From Solea solea (Eukaryota > Chordata > Actinopteri > Pleuronectiformes > Soleidae), in contig NC_081139.1 in assembly GCF_958295425.1 (NCBI RefSeq), forward strand, positions 22,201,888 through 22,265,887: DNA of 64,000 bases, written 5' to 3'. The position numbers were made by a program, and so were the translations under genes. This document shows positions 56,134 through 64,000 of the stretch, in pieces (within the stretch, counting starts at the first letter, position 1; the number at the start of each line of letters is the position of its first letter). A model generated the notes under the pieces. It was not told where the DNA came from, made no database searches, and saw only the letters and a program-made list of their open reading frames with translations.

Positions 56134-56165
56134 CACAACTTCGGCCAGTGTGTTTTTAAGATGTG
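56134..56165 (+). promoter_or_regulatory. Candidate iron-responsive element (IRE)
   Basis: A hairpin with hexaloop CAGTGT at 56146-56151. Pairs can be drawn as CACA/TGTG (bottom), CTT/AAG (middle) and GGC/GTT (top, with G-U pairs), separated by an A-A mismatch and a C opposite TTT. The core GCCAGTGTGTTT is the same as I recall for the mammalian DMT1 IRE. It departs from the consensus because the unpaired C is not five bases below the loop and the upper stem is short. Binding by IRP1/IRP2 is inferred. Confidence 0.55.
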
Positions 56166-56659
56166 CTCATTTATGAGTGGTTTGTCATTTTTATAAAGTG
56201 CTCCTTGGACTTTTATGTCGTTTTTTTAAATTTGTTTTGCTTTAGCATGTTGGGGCATTAGAGGCAAGTAGTAGTTTTTTGTTTTTTTTGATGAAGCCAA
56301 ATTTGTGAAGAGTGTGTATAGGTGTACATAAGTGCACTTGGGTTACATGGAATACAAGACTTTCTGGAATGAAAATGAACACGGGAGAATGCTATGGTTG
56401 TGCAAACAGAGGACAGACAGTAAATGATGTAATGTGTATGGGACGCATGGGACATTCTTACTGTCTTGGTTTTATTAGGAGTTTGTAGTTGTTCATGAAC
56501 AAGTTTGACTGCTGGGCAACAAAGTGTTAGTTTGACAAATGCCTATAACTGTTGAACTTGAGTATCTTCTTGTGCACTTCATCAATGAATTAGCACAGCA
56601 CCTCTCAAAAACACTGTTATTGTGAGCTTTAAAAAATTGACATGCAAAACACCAGACCA

Positions 56660-56735
56660 GTATATGTGTATATATATATGTACACATACATATGTATGTG
56701 TATATATATATATATATACATATACACACACAGAC
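56660..56735. repeat. Compound (TA)n/(TG)n/(CA)n microsatellite
   Basis: Alternating purine-pyrimidine sequence about 75 bases long, downstream of the candidate IRE. Confidence 0.9.
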
Positions 56736-58783
56736 ATTATATAGAATAATAATTACACAAAACACTGACACACAAGCACAAATGTCCTCAGGACTGCTCC
56801 CACAGTATCATTATACTCCCTTTATTAATTAATCAGTCAATATTTATTAATATAGCCCTTAGCAACATCCACAAGTTACCCAAAGTGCTGTATATATTAC
56901 ATCAAAAAATAGGAGTAAATGTACAATAACCATCAATAACATGGTCTGCAATGGACTGCACATGTTAGTTTGCTTTCTAAATCCTATGCAGACTCCAGTG
57001 CCTCCTGTGTTCACCACTGTCTCGAACAAGTACAATGTCATTCAAATATTGATACTTTATTGCAATATTGAGAATAATTAGTTTAGGTAGTAAATATGTT
57101 TACAAAGAGGTTGGCAGCATCACCATCAATGTTGCCTACTAACAGTAATGTAACATAATAGTCGCAATAAAAATAGTAGTCTGAAATTTGTACACAGTGT
57201 AAATAACACTCCTGATTGTATAACTACAATATATTTTCTGAATGATTTGTCATTTAGCCAGTGAGTTCTTTATTTGCCATTATATATTTCATTGATCACT
57301 CTTGAATTCAAATACAAATTTACAATCAGACTTGAATGCTAACAAAATGCCCTGTGGAATGACTGATGGGACCAAGGAGTAAGTGAAGGCATGAAAGCTA
57401 ATGTTGTTAAGTTGTATGATACATTTTGAGGCACCATTGATGGGATCACTGCAGGAACAAAACAAAAATGATTTTTTTTTAAATCATAGCAGCTTTTGCT
57501 GTTGTTTTTGGGCAGATTGAGGAAAGTACAGCACAAAAAGGTGTACGTCATCTGGCTTTCTGACTGTATTGGAAACAAATTGAAACCCGGTAAAGACCTC
57601 AGTTAATCCACATTTTAATTGAATCACTGCATCTTGTATCACAACTTTAAGTCTTGTTATAAATATTGTCTACATTTGGGAACATGTTGCACTTGTCAGA
57701 GACCATTTTCTGGTCCTGTGTCCAGACGGAAAACTGCTACTGTACAATATTGTAAATTAGGTTAAATATATATTATTTCAAAATTGAAAGTGAACATTAT
57801 CACACTCACATTTTTCAGTTTTTATCTGCCTGTCTTCTGCTCTGTTTTATGTTTCAACTTGTCAAATAAAAGAAGTTTTAAAAAAGAAATGCTTTCCAGG
57901 CTATTATTGTTTAAAAAACAGGACATGAAAGTAATGTTGGGTTTTAGTCACCTTAGAGAATTTCTCACTAGCCGTCATAATCTAATCTTCATTGTTTTAT
58001 ATGTGACAATTCTTTGAGCGAGTGAGCGGTTCATCTTTTTATTTTCACCTTGTTCATACTGACACTTTAATAAGTATTTATCTGTTCAGCAGTAGATATT
58101 ATTTCATCTGGTGCAGGACCTACCAAACAAAATAAATAATTCAATCCAAAGTGCAAATAGTGTAATTACGTATATAAACGAATCATAAAAACAAATAGTG
58201 CAGGACAAGGAGTATAGAAAAGTGCACAACCCTAACCTTAATCTTAGCCCTAAACATAACCAGATCCTCAGATAGGAGATTCTGCCTCAATAGGACCAGA
58301 TTTTGGTTTCCATGGGGTCTGACAAAGTCACTGTTTATGGCAGAAAAGGTCCTAAAGAGGCAACAAATAAAAGTACTAACGCTAACCCTCCTGAATGGTT
58401 ACCAGGACAACGGTTGAGCATTTCGGACGGCGCTGTTAAGTACTCCCGACCATGTGGTGGCGCTGTCTGGAGCTCGCTACATCCTGTCCAACAGCTCCGC
58501 TGCCTACGTCACCACATTTCTGTGAACGCGATGTAACGTTGTGTAAAACTTTGAAGTTGGTCTCCAGAAACACTGTCAAACACAGGTAAGATAAGCCGAA
58601 TAAGAAAGATGTCCTTCAATAAGTTAACAGTAACTTCGGGTTCGGGTGTGTTTGTGATTTTGAGAAAAGACGCTTACAGGAAGTGTGCTGCAGAGTGTGC
58701 GTGGTTACCGGCTTTAGTGAACACCGGCTGATGTGTCAGTTCGTGTGATGCTAACAAACATCTGTGTTCACATTAGGTTCACA

Positions 58784-60545
58784 ATGAGGGAAACGACTCT
58801 GCTGCTCATGTTAGTGTGTCTGCTCCTGGGCCTCAGCCAGGCAGCCAGACAGGGACAGGACATCAGATGTGGAGGTATAACAAAACTCTTCTTTGTTCTG
58901 TAAAACCATAGACATGTGCAGTCACTTGTTCAGTCAACCTTTTTATATGTAATGGACAATAGTGACATCATGTACATGCTTTCCCCAGTCTCCACTCTGA
59001 CATAACTCCATACATCAAAGAAATCATGAAAACTGAATAGTGTGTTTTCCTCCTCCTCAGCCTGCAGGGCTCTGGTAGATGAGATGGAGTGGGCCATTTC
59101 CCAGATAGACCCAAAGAAAATGATCCAGACCGGGTCTTTTAGGATCAACCCGGACGGAAGCCAGTCCATCAGAGAGGTGAGTGTACTGTGCAGCTGCATC
59201 ACTACAGTGTGTACTAGGGATGGCTTGGTGCCATTTGTACGATATGATACTGATATCACAATCTCAGGAGAATTCTGATACTGATATCAGTCCAACACAG
59301 TCAGTTTACATCTTTGAAACTACTTCAATTTATTAAGAAAAGTAATTAGCCATAACCTCCATTTCAAAAACACAGTGCTCTAACAGTGTAACAATTATTC
59401 TGCTTCCAAAGAATAACTCCAGATGTTGCATTTTTCTCTTTCTCTTACCTTGAATGTTTTGCCTGCTCATTAAGACATTTAACAACACAAAAAAGGTGTC
59501 TTCAACTTTCACTATAGGAGCAAAACTCTTAATTTCCCCTAAATCATTATCATAATGACACGTCACTGACATTGTCAGCTTGGCAAAAATATTTTACATG
59601 GTAAGTAGTAATTATAGTGAATATATTTTACTTGTTTGGATGACAATCTGAGTTGTAAACAGAAATTTGATATAGAGTTAGTTTCAGCAAGGACATTTCC
59701 AGACATTTTAGCTTTAGATAAAAACATGTGAATATAAATGATTGAAAACAAAGACACACACACGTTTTTTTGAGGATAGTCATTTTAAAAATCTCATGAC
59801 GTTTATGGTGTTTCTTAAACCGAAATGGAAAATGGAGATGTCAAATCATATAATTTGACATCACTTCATTTCCAAATGTCACCTTCTTTAATTCAGAGGT
59901 TCTCATGACCTTTGGTGCCACCAGGTTCCTCTGGCTCGCTCTGAGGGAAACCTCCTGGAGCTCATGGAGAGCGTGTGTGAGAGGATGGAGGACTATGGAG
60001 AGAGCACAGATTCCTCAACAGACAGGAAGTCCTACATTAGAGTCAAATCTCGGAGTGGCGAGCCCATGGACCTTTCGGAGGCTGCGCTGGATTCAAGAGT
60101 TACAGCCAGCTTAAAATTTGCAGTAAGTCCAGTTTTCTGTTCAAGAAATGTCTATAATTTAATTGCTTTAGCTTTCCATGGGGTTTTGATGGTGTTTTTT
60201 TTTTGTTTTATTGTGCTTTTGTATCATAATTCTGTGAGTTGTACAGTTTCTAATGTTTTTTTTCCAACTAATTTTCACAGTGTGAAACAATTGTTGAGCA
60301 GAATGAAGATGAAATCATTGAATTCTTTGCTCACGAGACAGATAATGTTAAAGACAAACTCTGCAGTAAGAGAACCGGTAAGATATCAGCTCACCTTATT
60401 TGTTAATCACATGATATAGTCTATAACATCTATTCTGCTCTGCATATAATACTGTAAGATTTAATTTCACTGAGTTATTTCTCATCTTGTGTGCTCCGCA
60501 GACCTCTGTGATCACGCTCTGAAAATGCCTCATGATGAGCTTTGA
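58784..60545 (+). CDS. cnpy2: Canopy FGF signalling regulator 2
   Basis: An ER-resident saposin-like protein of the canopy family, linked to FGF signalling and to turnover of the myosin light chain regulator MYLIP and LDL receptor. Exons: 58784-58874, 59061-59176, 59925-60122, 60281-60377, 60502-60545; in frame, 181 aa (human 182). It begins with a signal peptide (MRETTLLLMLVCLLLGLS). The conserved cysteines fall in CGACRALVDEMEW, VCERMEDYGE, FACETIVEQNEDE and CSKRTDLCDHALK, the saposin-B-like pattern. The last four residues are HDEL, an ER retrieval signal. It lies downstream of slc11a2 in the same orientation, with about 3 kb between them. Confidence 0.96.
59213..59300 (+). repeat. Repeat fragment (actagggatggcttggtgcc)
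   Basis: In cnpy2 intron 2. actagggatgg begins it, followed by cgatatgatactgatatca and a second gatactgatatcag. The wording is like the end of a fish MITE. Confidence 0.35.
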
Positions 60546-60886
60546 TATCGCCTCGACACAACTGCCATCTCTTCTCAGCAGAAATGGAGACACTTGGTGC
60601 TTTATAGGTTTCAGTCATTACTTTTCACTTTAAAGTTTAAGCCCTGGCAGTTGTTTGAGAAAATTTGTAAAATAGTCGGGCATACCTCTTAAAAACTAAA
60701 AGTGTTAATCCTGTTACCATGAAAACTTTCCTTGACACTCTTGTCATTTGTTTACAGTAAGTTATTAGTTATTACAAATTTACTTTTCTCTCGGCTTTAC
60801 TAGATGTCTTTACTCGATAAAGCTGAAACTGTGAAACTGCAAAAAGTAAGTTGAATTTCAACGTTTTTTTCCAGGTATATATTAAA

Positions 60887-60925
60887 CAAAAATAAAATAA
60901 AATAAAATGAAATGAAATGAAATAA
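60887..60925. repeat. (AAAAT)n / (GAAAT)n microsatellite
   Basis: Four AAAAT units followed by three GAAAT units in the presumed cnpy2 3'UTR. It supplies AATAAA words, so poly(A) usage nearby is plausible. Confidence 0.85.
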
Positions 60926-62715
60926 TAATAAAAAAAGTGGATAGTGATAAGGCTGAATATATTCATGGCCGCAACATGAAGTATTTGATGTCGCTAGCGT
61001 CATTTGATACTAAATTATGCTTTCATGTATTTTTATTGTCAACAAAATGTACTTAACAATCTGTAACTGATGATGCCAGGTTTGTTTTCTGTTAAGAAAA
61101 CATTGAAATTGCACAAATTGTAAGGGAGAGTATATAAGATAAGGAATGAAACTGATTTAAGTCAAAGTAGTTCCATTGTGCAAAAGAGAGAGAGAGAGTG
61201 GCTTTATTACTGAACAAATGTATCACACTACTTAAATGACTGATCTCCTCTTAGTCATTAGAGGAACCTCAGTAATGTTGTTGTGAAATGAATTACAGTA
61301 CTGATCACATGTTTTCCTCTACAGATATTAGCAACTGAATATTACACTCCCATGGAATTATTTCTTTAATTTGGACAGTGAAACATGAAATATTGGAGAC
61401 TACTTCTGTTTCAAGGTAAATAAAACACCAAATTCAAAGTAATGAAAGGGCTTTACACTTAAAAAAAGCATAAAATAGGAATAAGATAAGATTGTTCATA
61501 GTAAACATTTTCGTTCTTTACTCCCAAAACCAGCCCCAATTCTCTTGTATTTTGACATTTAAAGAGTTTCTTTTTTCCTTAGTGGCTTTAGTGGCTTTTC
61601 TTAAACCTAGTATCACTAAGTTGTAAGTAGAGATTCCTCCTCAGCTGGAAAACACTTGTGCTACACTGTCCATATGGAAAAGCCAGGACTGTTTGATGTC
61701 ATTCATTTCAATGTTTATAAAAAATGAACTTGCTGTCTCTTTAAATGACTTGTTTTATATATAAACTTTGTATGTTTCCTGCAGCTGTTGTGTCTTTACT
61801 CGAAATATATTTATACAACATCAAAATGAGTTTAACACTAACTGCCATTTATGCACCACATTAGTGTCTCTTACTGTATATAAGTCCACAACAATGTCAA
61901 TGTTATTAAATAGCACATTTAAAACAACCCTCATTAACCTAAGTGCTGCACAGGTATAACAAATACACAGCAGAAACAAAATGGAATATATAATAGAATA
62001 AAAATAGAGCAGCACAATAGAAAGTTGTCTAGCTCATCCTGAATTTAATGCCAAGGATAAAAGATGTTTTCAGAGTCTGGGTTGTTCTTACATGAGAAGG
62101 TAAACAATTTCATAGACTGGGGGGGCAGCCATTGAAAAAGGCTTGATCACCTATGATTTAACACCTTATTCTGCAACACAACACACAACAGAATCATTTT
62201 AACCCAACAGAGATGCTGTGAAATGGCCTTGTAGAGCTGGAAATCATAAGACTATTGCAGCACTAAAGGGAAAAAATGTCCAAGGTGATGCAAACTGTCA
62301 TCTATCCTTTATTACATAAGATTTGTGTTTACACAAAAGAAGATGGAATATAACATTAGAGACACTAAATATAATTGCAAAACTATGAAATGGCCTCCTG
62401 CTTACAAAAAGACTTTATTTTTTTTAACACTGGTTGTGGCCAAATAACAATGTGCAATGGGGATTGGGCACCTAAGTCACTGCAAATAATTAAACATTTT
62501 ATGTTAATTTATCATAATTGCTAATAGCATATATCAACTTAGATCAACAAAAGATGTGATAAAACTAGAACTCTGGTTGAGAATATTTTAGATTTCCCTA
62601 CTGAAAATGTCAGCTAGCAAAAAGAAATAAAAAACAAATAAATACTTCTATTTCATTGTTAAATGTCTATGTTGTGTTAAATTTATGTCACAGTCTGGCT
62701 TTCCTGCTCTACAGC
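60926..62715. other. Intergenic/UTR region between cnpy2 and the acidic ORF
   Basis: No convincing exon. A stretch at about 62040-62250 (gactgggggggcagccattg, then ttgatcacctatgatttaac) resembles a dispersed fish repeat. TTTATT at about 62412 would be a poly(A) signal (AATAAA) for the minus-strand gene to the right. The rest is AT-rich. Confidence 0.4.
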
Positions 62716-64000
62716 TTAACAATCACAACCTGTGTCCTCTCCTACACTATTTATTGTCATGTCCTCCACACTGGTCTCCTCACTCAGACACAATTCTCTC
62801 ATGTCTGTCTTCACTGGCTCATCCTCTCTTTCTTCCTCAGCTGCTGTCTCATCATTTATTTCACCAGAGCAGGATCCCTCGCCGTCAGCCCCTGCAAACA
62901 CTTGGTCAAGTTGAATTTCCTGAACCTCATCTTCCTCTGTTACAATAACAGTGTCTCCAGAGCTGTGGCTGCTGCAGGACAGCGTGTCTTCCTCAACACT
63001 GTGTTCAGTACAGCATGGATCCTGCTTGGCTACAGTCTCAGAGTTCATGTTGAATACTGCATCTGGGAAGCCCATACCCTCCCGTAGGCTCTCTGGATCC
63101 CAGTGCTCGCTTACTTCCTCTTCCTCATTCTCAGAATCAGGCGCTGTATGTTTCCTGATGCGATTCACAGCATCCCATAAGGACTTGGGATATTGGTGGG
63201 GCAAGTCAAAGAAAACACCTTCACCTTCTCCATGAGGGGGAGTAAAAATGTCTGGAGTCCAATCTGGGAGTAATTCATTGGTAGAAGAAGATGAAAATGG
63301 AGAAGACTCTTCACAAGAGTCAAAAAGCAGAGAATGTGAGATGGTTTCTCTAATGCCAACATCAGCACTGATGGGATTTAGAGCTGAGCAACAGGCTGAG
63401 TCTAGTTCCAGGCAGTCAGAAACATGCTCTATGTTTGACTCGATGTGTGATGGAGAAGGAAGCTCTGAGAGAAAGAGTAAATCTGGTGATGGAGACACCT
63501 TGCTGTCTGGGCCAGATGGTTCATAGTCAGATCCACTGTTCTGCAAAATTTCAATCTCTTCTTGGGATACTGATTGTTCCTCGTCACATTCTATTTCTGA
63601 TGGCTCTTCAGCTGTTAAACTATTCATAACATAAGACACATTCTCTTCTTGGCTGAAACAAAATTGTTCCTGCACAATTTTTACATCTACGTGAGTTTGA
63701 CAATCAACTGCAGTGTCTTTGAATGTTTCAGACCTCTGAACTTCATGACCTGTATCTTCACTGGCTTCTCTCTGTGACCGTTCTTCAGTCACAAAACTCT
63801 CTGTTGCACAGGAAACGCCTTTTTCTTGGTCATCATCAAAAAGCAACATATTGATCTTGTCATGATTGGTCTTGTTTTGTGTGTCTGTTGTGCTTTCCTG
63901 TAGTGTTGTAGTTTTCAAAAGTCCTTTTGGATCCTTGCTGGCTTTTTGTTGTAGTTGCTCTTTGGTAAGATGACTTACTTTATTACAAGTGATATCGTCT
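62716..64000 (-). CDS. Acidic protein of unknown family, C-terminal part (runs off window)
   Basis: The minus-strand frame is open from the window edge to a TAA at 62716-62718, at least 428 codons with no stop, in one exon. There is no ATG that must be the start, so this is probably the large last exon of a longer gene. The protein is rich in Glu, Asp and Ser and looks disordered. The most ordered part is about residues 250-310 of the visible part: LPDWTPDIFTPPHGEGEG, PHQYPKSLWDAVNRIRKH, then an acidic run. No enzyme motif, signal peptide or membrane segment is visible. I do not recognise the family. The length of the frame and its biased composition make it a real exon with high likelihood. 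Confidence 0.75.
   Translation of the reverse strand, partial: DDITCNKVSHLTKEQLQQKASKDPKGLLKTTTLQESTTDTQNKTNHDKINMLLFDDDQEKGVSCATESFVTEERSQREASEDTGHEVQRSETFKDTAVDCQTHVDVKIVQEQFCFSQEENVSYVMNSLTAEEPSEIECDEEQSVSQEEIEILQNSGSDYEPSGPDSKVSPSPDLLFLSELPSPSHIESNIEHVSDCLELDSACCSALNPISADVGIRETISHSLLFDSCEESSPFSSSSTNELLPDWTPDIFTPPHGEGEGVFFDLPHQYPKSLWDAVNRIRKHTAPDSENEEEEVSEHWDPESLREGMGFPDAVFNMNSETVAKQDPCCTEHSVEEDTLSCSSHSSGDTVIVTEEDEVQEIQLDQVFAGADGEGSCSGEINDETAAEEEREDEPVKTDMRELCLSEETSVEDMTINSVGEDTGCDC

Larger units (their letters stand above)
55274..57171 (+). other. slc11a2 3'UTR with alternative poly(A) signals
   Basis: Non-coding sequence after the TAG at 55271-55273. AATAAA occurs at 55998-56003 and again at 57166-57171. 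The candidate iron-responsive element at 56134-56165 lies between them, so only the longer transcript would carry it. From about 57200 to 58700 nothing but AT-rich sequence is seen, with a further AATAAA at 57865-57870. Confidence 0.5.

Noticed and set aside
62656..63087. Plus-strand open frame of 143 codons with hydrophobic stretches
   Set aside because: It is antisense to the long acidic frame at 62716-64000; Glu/Ser-rich codons read backwards give Leu/Phe/Ser-rich text.

Overview
The window is vertebrate, almost certainly teleost fish, nuclear DNA. Genes are split into many short exons with GT/AG introns, AATAAA polyadenylation signals follow the stop codons, every recognisable protein is a vertebrate orthologue, and the introns carry fish-type non-autonomous transposons and simple repeats. 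I saw no operon, CRISPR array or other prokaryotic feature.

Layout: (1) 165-302 (+) is the last coding exon of a kdm5b-like histone demethylase, with its 3'UTR. (2) 2108-9256 (+) is nelfcd, 15 exons, 576 aa. (3) 10597-16085 (-) is cathepsin Z, 6 exons, 306 aa, convergent with nelfcd. (4) 17554-25666 (-) is npepl1, 12 exons, 523 aa. (5) 27723-41734 (-) is an ankrd52-like PP6 regulatory ankyrin protein, 28 exons, 1039 aa. (6) 45170-55273 (+) is slc11a2 (DMT1/NRAMP2), head-to-head with ankrd52, with two alternative C-termini and a candidate 3'UTR iron-responsive element. One exon is two bases short of an open frame. (7) 58784-60545 (+) is cnpy2, 5 exons, 181 aa. (8) 62716-64000 (-) is the 3' part of an unrecognised acidic protein that runs off the window. 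Exons were placed by hand from splice sites and frame. Apart from slc11a2, all complete gene models add up to an intact reading frame.

The genes do not form one pathway. nelfcd-ctsz-npepl1 corresponds to a cluster on human 20q13, and ankrd52-slc11a2-cnpy2 to genes of human 12q13, so the window spans a join between two ancestral blocks at about 25.7-27.7 kb.

The least ordinary points are: the apparent 2-base frameshift in slc11a2 exon 5; the conserved choice of slc11a2 3' ends and a possible IRE beyond the first poly(A) signal; a hAT-like MITE family with clear 8-bp target duplications; a TTAA-flanked 541-bp element; CLEAR-type E-boxes upstream of the lysosomal gene ctsz; and GCTA/TAGC-rich islands at several gene starts.
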